Below are positions 1-7,255 of a stretch of 16,239 nt of DNA, piece after piece. Position 1 is the stretch's first letter; every line of letters starts with the position of its first letter. Where the stretch lies: NCBI GenBank assembly GCA_002323795.1, contig DCPZ01000071.1, positions 11,393 to 27,631 on the forward strand, in the 5' to 3' direction. The notes under the pieces were generated by a model, which ran no database searches, was not told the origin of the DNA, and saw only the letters and a program-made list of their open reading frames with translations. Origin of the DNA: Flavobacteriales bacterium UBA1531 (GTDB taxonomy: Bacteria > Bacteroidota > Bacteroidia > Flavobacteriales_D > Sanyastnellaceae). The translations under genes were made by a program, and so were the position numbers.

Positions 1-766
1 TATCTGGTTTTGCATCTTCATAATCCGTTGCGAGCATCTTTCCCGTTCTTCCTATTCCCGTTTGCACTTCATCCGCGATGAAAAGCACATTGTACTTTGT
101 ACAGAGTTTTCGAACTCCTGCGAGGTAACCTTCGTCCGGAACAACGACCCCGGCTTCTCCTTGAATAGGTTCGACCATAAAGGCACAAACATTGGGGTCT
201 TTTAACTCGGCTTCTAGGGCGGACAAATCATTGTAGGGTATTAGACTATAGCCCGGCATGTATGGGCCAAACCCTTCAAACGAGGCGGGGTCATCTGAAC
301 TTGAAATAGCAGCTAAAGTCCGTCCCCAAAAGTTGCCGTTTGCGAAAATTATTCGCGCTTGATTCGCGGGTATGCCTTTCTTTAAATACCCCCATTTACG
401 GGCTAATTTATTCGCGGTTTCTCCACCCTCAACCCCGGTGTTCATTGGGAGTATTTTGTCGTATCCAAATAAATCCGTGACGTACTTTTCGTAGGCACCA
501 AGTACATCATTGTGGAATGCGCGGGAGGTCAATGTGAGCTTTTCAGCTTGTTGCTTGAGGGCATTGATTATTTGGGGATGGCAGTGTCCTTGATTGACCG
601 CACTGTAGGCACTTAAAAAATCGAAGTACTTTTTCCCTTCAACATCCCATACGTGCACACCTTCTCCTCGCGTTAAGACCACGGGCAGGGGATGATAATT
701 ATGCGCGCCATATTCCTTTTCTAATGCGATCGCCTCGGCTGAACTCCCGGGTGTTCTTAATTCCAT
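1..766 (-). CDS. rocD: Ornithine--oxo-acid aminotransferase (partial, C-terminus outside window)
   Basis: PLP-dependent class III aminotransferase that converts ornithine and 2-oxoglutarate to glutamate-5-semialdehyde and glutamate in the cytoplasm, linking arginine and proline metabolism. About 255 residues are present; the gene runs off the left edge before the PLP lysine. Visible hallmarks, in order, are YGAHNYHPLPVV near residue 20, FDFLSAYSAVNQGHCHP, the PLP-phosphate region MNTGVEGGETANKLARKWGY, VEPIQGEAG, and the PLP-ring aspartate in FIADEVQTGIGRTG. The ATG at 766 is preferred: a TATCTTTG box sits 4 nt upstream and family members begin close to this point. An in-frame ATG at 820 would add 18 residues but lies upstream of that box. 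The sequence resembles animal OAT more than the usual flavobacterial type, and half of its isoleucine codons are ATA (see findings). Confidence 0.93.
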   Translation of the reverse strand, partial: MELRTPGSSAEAIALEKEYGAHNYHPLPVVLTRGEGVHVWDVEGKKYFDFLSAYSAVNQGHCHPQIINALKQQAEKLTLTSRAFHNDVLGAYEKYVTDLFGYDKILPMNTGVEGGETANKLARKWGYLKKGIPANQARIIFANGNFWGRTLAAISSSDDPASFEGFGPYMPGYSLIPYNDLSALEAELKDPNVCAFMVEPIQGEAGVVVPDEGYLAGVRKLCTKYNVLFIADEVQTGIGRTGKMLATDYEDAKPD

Positions 767-770
767 GGGA

Positions 771-778
771 CAAAGATA
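771..778 (-). promoter_or_regulatory. Candidate -7 promoter box for rocD
   Basis: On the minus strand the site reads TATCTTTG, a full match to the Bacteroidota -7 consensus TAnnTTTG, followed by TCCC and the ATG at 766. No clear -33 TTTG is seen at the usual distance. Transcription would begin about at the start codon, giving a leaderless or nearly leaderless mRNA. This is inferred from the motif only. Confidence 0.5.
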
Positions 779-980
779 ATGCTTGGGCAGCGCTCTGCTC
801 TTACCTGATAACCCTTCCATTTTTATGAGTCATTCGCAAGGATGCTATTCGCAATATCACAACAGGATTGTTGTGGGGACAGTTAGGAGGTAGCGAAATT
901 TGAAAAGGCTTTGTCGCCAAATTGAGTATGACGCAGTTAAGGGGTGTCTTTCGAAAAACTCGTTTACCCGATGAATCGAC

Positions 981-1010
981 TTGTGAATAAAGAATTCAGG
1001 CGTATTTTTG
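981..1010 (+). promoter_or_regulatory. Promoter of ndk (-33 TTGT, -7 TATTTTTG)
   Basis: TTGT at 981-984 and TATTTTTG at 1003-1010 are 18 nt apart, a good fit to the Bacteroidota housekeeping promoter (TTTG, about 19 nt, TAnnTTTG). The predicted start of transcription near 1015-1018 leaves an A-rich leader of about 20 nt before the ATG at 1037. Its position rules out an in-frame ATG at 944, which would lie upstream of the promoter. Confidence 0.65.
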
Positions 1011-1036
1011 CACTCCAAAAACAAACAAAAATTGCC

Positions 1037-1456
1037 ATGGCTACCAACCGTACTTTCACCATGATTAAGCCTGATGCCACAGATGCTGGTCATACCGGAA
1101 AAATCATTGATCGCATCATTGATGCTGGATTCTCAATCAAAGCGATGAAGTGGACGAAATTATCGCTTGCAGATGCTCAGGCCTTTTATGAAGTCCATGC
1201 TGAGCGTCCGTTCTACGGTGAATTGACAGAATACATGTCAAGTGCGCCAATCGTTGCTGCCATTTTGGAGAAGGACAATGCTGTTGCAGATTTTCGCACC
1301 TTGATTGGAGCGACAAATCCAGCAGAGGCAGCTCCAGGAACCATCCGCGCAGAGTTTGCTGAGAGCATTGCAGCCAATGCAGTGCACGGTTCAGATAGCG
1401 ACGAAAATGCCGCCATTGAAGGTGCGTTTTACTTCAGTGCACGTGAGATGAGCTGA
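1037..1456 (+). CDS. ndk: Nucleoside diphosphate kinase
   Basis: Transfers the gamma-phosphate of ATP to nucleoside diphosphates through a phosphohistidine, balancing cytoplasmic NTP and dNTP pools. The protein has 139 residues, the usual bacterial length. It opens with RTFTMIKPDA, the NDK nucleotide-binding start, and carries the signature NAVHGSDS with the catalytic His at residue 117, the usual position. FYGELTEYMSS and GATNPAEAAPGTIR are also standard. The ATG at 1037 is chosen because the family starts a few residues before the TMIKPDA strand and a promoter lies at 981-1010; a longer frame from 944 would add 31 residues with no family counterpart. The gene is monocistronic and ends in a hairpin terminator shared with the converging helicase gene. 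Confidence 0.98.
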   Translation: MATNRTFTMIKPDATDAGHTGKIIDRIIDAGFSIKAMKWTKLSLADAQAFYEVHAERPFYGELTEYMSSAPIVAAILEKDNAVADFRTLIGATNPAEAAPGTIRAEFAESIAANAVHGSDSDENAAIEGAFYFSAREMS

Positions 1457-1473
1457 ACGATTGGGAAGTATAG

Positions 1474-1506
1474 AAAAAAGCCATCCTGTCCGGGATGGCT
1501 TTTTTT
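1474..1506. terminator. Bidirectional rho-independent terminator between ndk and the helicase gene
   Basis: A stem AAAAAAGCCATCC / GGATGGCTTTTTT with a 6-nt loop lies 17 nt after the ndk stop. The G+C core is CCATCC (1481-1486) with GGATGG (1493-1498). It is followed by a T run on the plus strand and, because the left arm begins with an A run, by a T run on the minus strand too. It can therefore end both ndk and the opposing gene, which stops at 1534. Confidence 0.9.
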
Positions 1507-1533
1507 ATGCTCAACATTCGCGTGACCTTAGAC

Positions 1534-2985
1534 TTAATCTTTGAAAAATGCATCGGCAAAATTGAGCAGTATCAGTTCTTTTTGTGCCCTTGTGAAAGCG
1601 GTGTATAACCAGCGCATCCACTCGAGGTCAATCGATTCCTCAGTTAAGTATCCCGGATCGATAAGCACCAGAGGCCACTGACCACCCTGCGCTTTATGAC
1701 AGGTCATCGACCACCCAAATTTGACTTGCAATGCTTGGAAGCAGGGGTCAGCTTTGGTTGCCTTTCGAATGGCTGTTTTCGATCCAAGATGCACGTAGTC
1801 AAGGCCGATTGCTTCTTCCAGCGCTTGGGTCTGTGCATAAGGGATTTGTGGCAAGTCGGACTCGAGGATGCTGAGATTGATGCAGACTTCGAAGACAGGT
1901 GATTCTGGAGCATCGGCAAATTTCACCTCTACTTCTGCAAATGCGATTCCATAGCGTTCAAATCGCTTGATGACCTTGGTAACCTCGAGTCCATCGCCGT
2001 TGGCTAGCAGGGTTGTTTGAATATTTTCCACCTGAGAAAGCCAATGGTAATTGTTGCGCACAACCATCAGTCTGTCGCCCGCTTCTAATGATTCTTCTCT
2101 CCACAAGATCCGGTGCCGAATTTGTTGATTGAATTGTTGGGCACGTTTATTCGACCGAGTTATGAGAGCCACTTGATCTTCACCGTAGGAGTGAAAAGCG
2201 TCTTCCAGGACCTCTTGCAACTCGTCGCCGTGAATCCTTTGGATGTCATCAAATGATCTGATTTCGAAGGAAGGCCACACCTTGCTCTTGCTGTCTAAGT
2301 TTAACCGAAGATTATGGGCATTGAAGAGAATTCCACTGTCCATTTCCTGGCGAACCACGTCTGTGAGGCGAATGGTGGCGACGGTTAACCCGAATGCCGC
2401 GCGCATTTTGGCTTCATTTAAAGCCGGGCTTTCTTGTTCTCCAACCGGTGGAAGTTGGGCGTCGTCACCTACGAGGATGAGTCTGCATCCTGGGCCGGAA
2501 AACACATACTCCATGAGATCATCTAATAAGCTTCGGAAGTTCATGTTGCCTCCTGCGGATCGTCCACCACCTTCTCCAATCATAGACGCTTCGTCTACAA
2601 TAAAGACGGTGTTTTCGAGGGTGTTTGGGGCAACGCCAAAAGCAGGCATTCCATCCTTGCTTTTTCGACTCCGATAAATGCGTCGGTGGATTGTTGAGGC
2701 GCTAATTCCTGCGTAGGATTGCATTACCTTGGCCGCTCGCCCAGTTGGAGCAAGTAGGACTGGGCGCTGTCCAAGTTCGCGAAGGGTTTGCACCATGGCT
2801 CCAACACTTGTAGTTTTTCCTGTTCCAGCATATCCTCGGATCATCAAGGTGCAACGCGGTTGTGTGCTGTAAACAAATCGGCTGACCGCATGCATCAGGG
2901 CTCCTTGGCCTTCAGTCGGATGGTGCGGAAAATGTTGCGCCATTCGGTCGACAAAGTGTTCAATTTGGTCCGAGCCTTTGTTCAT
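1534..2985 (-). CDS. RecD-like ATP-dependent DNA helicase (AAA_30 / UvrD_C_2)
   Basis: Superfamily 1 helicase related to the RecD/exonuclease V alpha and RecD2 group, presumably acting on DNA ends or in repair; the exact role of this Bacteroidota subfamily is not known to me. From the ATG at 2985 the protein has 483 residues. Walker A is GYAGTGKTT (51-59), motif Ia lies in LLAPTGRAAKV, Walker B is FIVDEAS (about 128-134) and motif III is GDDAQLPPVG (173-182). The C-terminal UvrD_C_2 region shows MTCHKAQGGQW and WLYTAFTRAQKELILL, the motif V/VI helicase core. No RecB/RecC or nuclease partner is nearby. The start at 2985 is preferred over an upstream ATG at 3057 because homologues begin shortly before HPTEGQ and a TACCTTCG box sits 5 nt upstream. 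Confidence 0.92.
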   Translation of the reverse strand: MNKGSDQIEHFVDRMAQHFPHHPTEGQGALMHAVSRFVYSTQPRCTLMIRGYAGTGKTTSVGAMVQTLRELGQRPVLLAPTGRAAKVMQSYAGISASTIHRRIYRSRKSKDGMPAFGVAPNTLENTVFIVDEASMIGEGGGRSAGGNMNFRSLLDDLMEYVFSGPGCRLILVGDDAQLPPVGEQESPALNEAKMRAAFGLTVATIRLTDVVRQEMDSGILFNAHNLRLNLDSKSKVWPSFEIRSFDDIQRIHGDELQEVLEDAFHSYGEDQVALITRSNKRAQQFNQQIRHRILWREESLEAGDRLMVVRNNYHWLSQVENIQTTLLANGDGLEVTKVIKRFERYGIAFAEVEVKFADAPESPVFEVCINLSILESDLPQIPYAQTQALEEAIGLDYVHLGSKTAIRKATKADPCFQALQVKFGWSMTCHKAQGGQWPLVLIDPGYLTEESIDLEWMRWLYTAFTRAQKELILLNFADAFFKD

Positions 2986-2990
2986 GGTAA

Positions 2991-2998
2991 CGAAGGTA
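2991..2998 (-). promoter_or_regulatory. Candidate -7 promoter box for the RecD-like helicase
   Basis: On the minus strand the site reads TACCTTCG, one base from TAnnTTTG, followed by TTACC and the ATG at 2985. The box-to-ATG distance of 5 nt matches the layout at rocD, pyrE and cinA. I see no convincing -33 box. Confidence 0.4.
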
Positions 2999-3043
2999 AG
3001 CGGCCAAACAAGAGGATTTCGAAAAACTTGAACGCTTGTCTTA

Positions 3044-3074
3044 TTTGTCGTACTCACTATGTGTCGTAGATTCG
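3044..3074 (+). promoter_or_regulatory. Promoter of the membrane protein/DUF3822/rsmD/coaD run
   Basis: TTTG at 3044-3047 and TAGATTCG at 3067-3074 are separated by 19 nt, the expected Bacteroidota spacing. The -7 box differs from consensus at one base. Transcription would start near 3080, leaving a leader of roughly 35 nt before the ATG at 3115. It lies in the gap between divergent genes and is the only strong promoter candidate I see before 7229. Confidence 0.55.
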
Positions 3075-3114
3075 CAAACGACTAATTGCGGCAACGCCTC
3101 CTGATTCGATTCCA

Positions 3115-3996
3115 ATGGATAAGTTCTTCAAAGAGATAAACAAATACGTGGTTTCCATCCTGCTTTTTGTAGCAGGTGTTGGCTTTCTCGGTAAATACCT
3201 CAGTGGTGATGCCTTAGAAAGCCAACCAACTGCCATGCTAATTTCGTCGATAGCCCTCATCCTTGTTGCGGCCTTAGCAACTCCATATGTGCTCATACGA
3301 TTGCAAGCGACCCACTACCGGATCATGATGCTTGTTGCGACACTTGCAGCCGTCTGGTTAGGTTATGAGGTCTTTTACAGCGTAGATGAGGAAATTAAAT
3401 TCCGCGAGCTCAAAGCACAGGTTGATTCTGAGACGGTGCAAGCCCTCAAGGACATTCGTTCTGCTCAAGAAGCACATCAAACCCTCTATGGTATCTATTG
3501 TGATGATTTTGATAGCCTTCAGCGTTTCATTTATGAGCCTGTGATTCCAGTGAGTTTCAACATGGGCTCATTCAACGATACGCTCTCAGAATCGAGAAGC
3601 GCGGAGATGGGATTAATTCTGACGCGAGCAGATCTTCCAGCCAAGGCAGAGGAATTGGGTTTAACGGAAGAGGAGTTGATTGATTTGATTGCACAAGACT
3701 CAACCACTCTTAAAGTGCGCGATGTGATATATACCACGTTTTATGATGAGAATTTTGCTCCAGAGGTCAGAACATCGAAAAGATTGCCCCGGGTTTCAGT
3801 GGATAGTCTCTGGTTTAATCCTTTGAGTGGAGAGCGATTTCGACTCGAAACAGACAGTGTTGAATCTGGAGGGGTACTGCAGTCCACCATTTTGGTGAAG
3901 GACCCGACGCCCTTTGGACGTGAAAAGGTCAAAAAAGACACCTTGCGCTTCGGATCGTTGACAGAAGCGCACACCGATGGCAACTGGCGCAACTGA
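3115..3996 (+). CDS. Uncharacterised three-helix membrane protein with a large soluble C-terminal domain
   Basis: I do not recognise a named function. The 293-residue protein has three hydrophobic segments (about 11-29, 38-60 and 69-87), then a charged, probably helical stretch (90-120) and a soluble region of about 170 residues. Residues 110-138 (ALKDIRSAQEAH, then LYGIYCDDFDSLQRFI) resemble the sequence after the helix in type IV pilin-like proteins, where an 'AQ.AY...G.Y..D...L..F' pattern is common; this is a pattern resemblance, not proof of a pilin fold. There is no signal peptidase site or T9SS tail, so an inner-membrane location is likely. A promoter candidate precedes it, and its last 20 nt overlap the DUF3822 gene, suggesting co-expression and perhaps translational coupling. 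Confidence 0.85.
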   Translation: MDKFFKEINKYVVSILLFVAGVGFLGKYLSGDALESQPTAMLISSIALILVAALATPYVLIRLQATHYRIMMLVATLAAVWLGYEVFYSVDEEIKFRELKAQVDSETVQALKDIRSAQEAHQTLYGIYCDDFDSLQRFIYEPVIPVSFNMGSFNDTLSESRSAEMGLILTRADLPAKAEELGLTEEELIDLIAQDSTTLKVRDVIYTTFYDENFAPEVRTSKRLPRVSVDSLWFNPLSGERFRLETDSVESGGVLQSTILVKDPTPFGREKVKKDTLRFGSLTEAHTDGNWRN

Positions 3997-4771
3997 CAAA
4001 AGAGAATCGAGCCTGCTCTTGGCTTGGGATGGCAACAACCTGCTGTGGTTGCACTGTCAGCATGTGACCGTTCTTCAGTGTGAAAGAATCTCGGCTGCTG
4101 GACCGAAGGCCTTGCGAGAAGCACTTACGGGATTGAAGTCAGCGCTGATTGGTGTCGATACTGTCCTGTACTCCTCAGATCTTCCGTATTTTTCGATGGC
4201 TCCTTCACGGGTTGTGGTTGGGAGAGAAAAGGCACTGCAGACCATCCACTTGGGTCCGATTCCGGCGTCCCCTGTTTCTTTTTACTCAGAGGTTTTTGGC
4301 GAAGAATTATCACTTGTTGAGCAGGATTCTCAGGGGTTAAAGGATGAAGTGGAAGCGCTTTGGCCATTGGCCAAGCGTTCCTCAATGGCCCTGACTTTTT
4401 TGGAATCAGTGATGCGGGAGATGCGCACACAGTCAAACCTCGGTTGCATCGCCATTCATATCGGCTATGAACGAGCGACGATGGCACTTTTTACAGGAGG
4501 GGAATTGATGTGGGCAATGACCACAGATGATTTGGAAGGTGATGGCATTTTGTACCACGTGGTCAATGCCATGAAGCGTCAAGAGGATGCAGATAACATG
4601 GACATGGAGGTCTGGTTTACTGGACGAATCGAAGACGAGAGCACATTGCTAAATAGTTTTCGGCGGTTTTTCAACCGGGTTGAGGTTAAAGTGCCTGATG
4701 TAGAATGGGCTCATCCTCCGGACCTACCTCAGGAATGGGCAACATTAACGAGAATGATGCCATGCGTATAA
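3977..4771 (+). CDS. DUF3822 family protein
   Basis: A 264-residue cytoplasmic protein without signal peptide or membrane segments. The length, the position directly before rsmD, and features such as the opening SLLLAWDGNNLLW and the central IHIGYERATMALFTGGEL fit DUF3822, a Bacteroidota family of unknown function. The two-lobed layout, with a repeat of a beta-rich start near residue 150, suggests a distant actin/hexokinase-like (ASKHA) fold; that is inference, and I do not see a full phosphate-binding motif. The ATG at 3977 lies within the last codons of the upstream gene (20-nt overlap) and the stop overlaps rsmD by 10 nt, so the three genes are probably translated as one unit. Confidence 0.85.
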   Translation: MATGATDKRESSLLLAWDGNNLLWLHCQHVTVLQCERISAAGPKALREALTGLKSALIGVDTVLYSSDLPYFSMAPSRVVVGREKALQTIHLGPIPASPVSFYSEVFGEELSLVEQDSQGLKDEVEALWPLAKRSSMALTFLESVMREMRTQSNLGCIAIHIGYERATMALFTGGELMWAMTTDDLEGDGILYHVVNAMKRQEDADNMDMEVWFTGRIEDESTLLNSFRRFFNRVEVKVPDVEWAHPPDLPQEWATLTRMMPCV

Positions 4772-5295
4772 CCGGAGGAACACTGAAAGGGCGTCGCCCC
4801 AAGGTTTCAAAATCTTTCAAAGGCAGACCGACTACCGATTTTGGTCGAGAGAGTTTGTTCAACCTACTGCGCTCTCGCGTCGACTTAGAAGGAGCGTCGG
4901 TACTGGAATTATTCGCTGGTACGGGCATGGTGGGTTTGGAGTTTTTTAGCCGAGGTTGCGCGTCGGTTGTTTCCGTCGAAAAAGATCCTGCCGCTGTTCG
5001 CGGAATGCACGGAATTGCTCGCGCATGGGAATTGGATGAATGGCAAATTGTAAGGGCTGATGCCATGGGATTTGTAAAGAAATCATTGACTCAGTTCGAT
5101 TTGGTGTTCGCTGATCCTCCTTATGATCTGCCAGAACTGACCAAAATTCCAGAATGGGTGCTCGAAGGCTCTTTGTTGGTGCCCGGCGGTTGGTTTATCT
5201 TGGAGCACGGAGAGCGCACCGATGTATCACATCATGCCGGTTTCAAGGAAACTCGAAAGTATGGGCATGTTCATTTCAGCCTCTTCAAAAAGTGA
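4762..5295 (+). CDS. rsmD: 16S rRNA (guanine(966)-N(2))-methyltransferase
   Basis: SAM-dependent methyltransferase that makes m2G966 in 16S rRNA on the assembling 30S subunit. The 177-residue protein starts MRITGGTLKGRR, the usual RsmD opening (R-I-x-G-G), followed by the RPTTDFGRESLFNLL segment that matches the family's 'RPT.d..REalFN.L'. The SAM-binding motif is LELFAGTGMVGLE (about 48-60), an acidic loop follows at VEKD, and the catalytic N-MTase motif is DPPY (118-121). The ATG at 4762 is chosen over an in-frame ATG at 4705, which would add 19 low-complexity residues and deepen the overlap with DUF3822. It overlaps that gene by 10 nt and precedes coaD by 9 nt, an rsmD-coaD pairing common in bacteria. 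Confidence 0.96.
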   Translation: MRITGGTLKGRRPKVSKSFKGRPTTDFGRESLFNLLRSRVDLEGASVLELFAGTGMVGLEFFSRGCASVVSVEKDPAAVRGMHGIARAWELDEWQIVRADAMGFVKKSLTQFDLVFADPPYDLPELTKIPEWVLEGSLLVPGGWFILEHGERTDVSHHAGFKETRKYGHVHFSLFKK

Positions 5296-5304
5296 ATTCA
5301 AATC

Positions 5305-5766
5305 ATGAAAAAAGCCGTTTTCCCCGGGTCTTTTGATCCCATTACTCGAGGCCATTTGAACATCTTGGAGCGGAGTCTTCCGTTGTTTGATGAGATTATT
5401 GTCGCTGTAGGCGTGAATAGCGCTAAGACGTCAATGTTCTCCATGGAGAAGCGATTGAAGTGTCTGGAGGTGGTGACGGCTCGATTTTCCAATGTCAGCG
5501 TTCGAACCTTTGAAGGCCTGACGAGTGCCTTTTGTGAAAATCAAGGAGCCAATTGGCTCATTCGTGGCGTGCGAAATGGAGGAGACTTCGAATACGAAAG
5601 GACGATTGCACAAATGACTAAATCATTGAATCCGAATTTGGAGACGGTGATCTTGTTCACGGACCCGGAGTTTGCGCACATCCATTCCAATGTGGTTCGT
5701 GAAATCTTGCGCAATGGAGGCGATGCGAGCGCTTTCATCCCCTCAAAACTGCGTAACGAAATTTGA
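5305..5766 (+). CDS. coaD: Phosphopantetheine adenylyltransferase
   Basis: Penultimate step of coenzyme A synthesis: ATP plus 4'-phosphopantetheine gives dephospho-CoA and pyrophosphate. The 153-residue protein has the nucleotidyltransferase start FPGSFDPITRGH, containing the (T/H)xGH ATP-binding motif (T14-H17). It continues with WLIRGVRNGGDFEYE, the substrate-binding RGxR region, and ends with the VVREILRNGGDASAFIP stretch that corresponds to the usual 'SS..VRE.a..gGd...fvP'. In the common ISSS form the serines precede the VRE; here the sequence is IHSNVVRE, so part of that loop is changed. The stop TGA shares bases with the TTG start of the next gene. Confidence 0.97.
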   Translation: MKKAVFPGSFDPITRGHLNILERSLPLFDEIIVAVGVNSAKTSMFSMEKRLKCLEVVTARFSNVSVRTFEGLTSAFCENQGANWLIRGVRNGGDFEYERTIAQMTKSLNPNLETVILFTDPEFAHIHSNVVREILRNGGDASAFIPSKLRNEI

Positions 5767-7229
5767 AAGCAGTGCGGCACTTGTGCATCATCCTTTTGAT
5801 TGCGTCCCTCGGTTTTTCCAGGACGGTGGTGCACGCGCAAGTGCATTCTTTCGGAAATGACCAATTGAAGATTGAGGTGCTCGGAAGTTGCAAGCATGCT
5901 GAGACGGGAGAGGCTGCGCCGAGTCTCATTCATGTTCGTCAATTTGACTATCCGGGCATCAGTAGTGGGGAATGGATGGATGAAATTCTGGTCAGTTCAG
6001 ACGGTTCATTTGTGTGGGAACTCGAGGTGCTTAATCATCCGACGTTATTTGAACTTTCAGCGCCGCCTTGGTCGTGGATGATCGTCGTTCGTCCCAATGA
6101 GTCGGCTCAACTTGAACTTGCACCGGGCAATCAGGCACAAAGTCTCTATGGCGTTTCTGGTTTTTCCAATTGGCTGGGAACCCACCCGACCAACACATTG
6201 GATTCACTCTTGGTGACACAACGCACATTGACCGGACAAACGGCTGCCTCGGTGATGTTAAGAATGAACGGCGTTAATCAGATTGAATTGGATTCAATGG
6301 CTCAGGAAAAAAAGTCAATTGATGATGCCTATGAGTCGGCTTGGTCGCAAGCAAGGAAGTTCTTAAAAAAACCATGGGAACAGGATATGTTATGGCATTC
6401 GAAGTTCAGCTGGATGGCTTCTCAGGGCAGTAAAAAAGCGGATCTGGATTCGGCATGGGTCATGAGCGGGATGTCTTCAGATCTTCGTCTTACGCCAGAA
6501 AAGTTGAGCTCTGCAGGTTGGTTGAGTGCTTGGCGCCAAGTTCATGGCAATTGGTGGAAGAACGAAGGGATTGATTGGGATGCTATCAACGCTGCAGTGT
6601 TTCAAGCCAATCGCGATTCGCTTGAACGTTTGATGGCTCCCGTATTGGATCCGTCTCATCCGGAAGCGCTTGAGCTGGCCTGGCTGGACATGGCGCTTCA
6701 ACAACCATCTATTTTGGTTGAACGTGTTTGGGAGAGTATTTCGATGGATCCGTTTTTTCAAGACTTGTATAAGCAGCTGCTCCAAACCAGACGAAAGGGT
6801 CGTTTTGGTTGGACTCCACAACCGGTTTCTTGGATTTTACCAAATGGTGACTTGGATTCACTTGCGGGTCAATGCATGCAGCCTTGGAAAATCATGTTGA
6901 TTGTGAAGGATGGCTCTTCCGCCGCTAACCGTGAGCGCGAGTATTTCAACGCGTTGATTGAAGAAGTGGATTTGCGTGAATTGTGTTCCTTCGTGGTGTC
7001 CGTTGACAAAGATGAAAAAGGTTGGTCCAATACCATTGCACTTCGAAAAAGCATCGATGAGGAGGTCGTTTGGATGGGAAATAACCCTCAAATATTTGAG
7101 GATTACGGAATAGAATCGGTTCCTGCAATAGTTACGCTCAATGCCGATGGAGAGATAAGCCCTCGGCTAAGCCAGTTGCCGAGCCGCGGTCTGGCTTCAG
7201 AGCTGAAGCGATTGATAAGGAAGCAGTAA
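5763..7229 (+). CDS. Exported protein with a thioredoxin-like C-terminal domain lacking the CxxC
   Basis: A 488-residue protein with a signal peptide (hydrophobic residues 8-18, likely cleavage around HA-Q at 25-26), so periplasmic or surface exposed. A beta-rich N-terminal part (30-130) resembles the DUF4369-like start of Bacteroidota TlpA relatives, and a helical middle spans about 170-345. The C-terminal 130 residues look like a thioredoxin fold: strand KIMLIVKDG (377-384), the YGIESVP cis-proline loop with Pro at 454, and AIVTLNADGEI. Where TlpA proteins have WCxxC this one has DGSSAANRE, so disulfide chemistry is unlikely. No ATG precedes the signal peptide. TTG at 5763 overlaps the coaD stop; GTG at 5772 is an alternative. 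Function is unknown; a binding or scaffold role is inference. Confidence 0.85.
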   Translation: MKAVRHLCIILLIASLGFSRTVVHAQVHSFGNDQLKIEVLGSCKHAETGEAAPSLIHVRQFDYPGISSGEWMDEILVSSDGSFVWELEVLNHPTLFELSAPPWSWMIVVRPNESAQLELAPGNQAQSLYGVSGFSNWLGTHPTNTLDSLLVTQRTLTGQTAASVMLRMNGVNQIELDSMAQEKKSIDDAYESAWSQARKFLKKPWEQDMLWHSKFSWMASQGSKKADLDSAWVMSGMSSDLRLTPEKLSSAGWLSAWRQVHGNWWKNEGIDWDAINAAVFQANRDSLERLMAPVLDPSHPEALELAWLDMALQQPSILVERVWESISMDPFFQDLYKQLLQTRRKGRFGWTPQPVSWILPNGDLDSLAGQCMQPWKIMLIVKDGSSAANREREYFNALIEEVDLRELCSFVVSVDKDEKGWSNTIALRKSIDEEVVWMGNNPQIFEDYGIESVPAIVTLNADGEISPRLSQLPSRGLASELKRLIRKQ

Positions 7230-7255
7230 CGCTTTTGAAGGCAAGCGAAAAGTGT

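Noticed and set aside
767..820. rocD start at 820
   Set aside because: In frame and possible, but it lies upstream of the TATCTTTG box that sits 4 nt before the ATG at 766; the added residues look unlike OAT.
944..1036. N-terminal extension of ndk from an ATG at 944
   Set aside because: The extension has no counterpart in NDK proteins and contains a good promoter (981-1010); the ATG at 1037 gives the normal length.
821..1036. Possible small gene or RNA between rocD and ndk
   Set aside because: Apart from the ndk promoter I see no conserved structure, tRNA-like fold or coding pattern.
2986..3057. Helicase start at 3057
   Set aside because: Adds 24 residues not expected for the family and crosses the candidate -7 box next to the ATG at 2985.
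7230..7247. Hairpin CGCTT/AAGCG between the converging thioredoxin-like and NUDIX genes
   Set aside because: The stem is short and no T run follows it on either strand, so I do not call a terminator.
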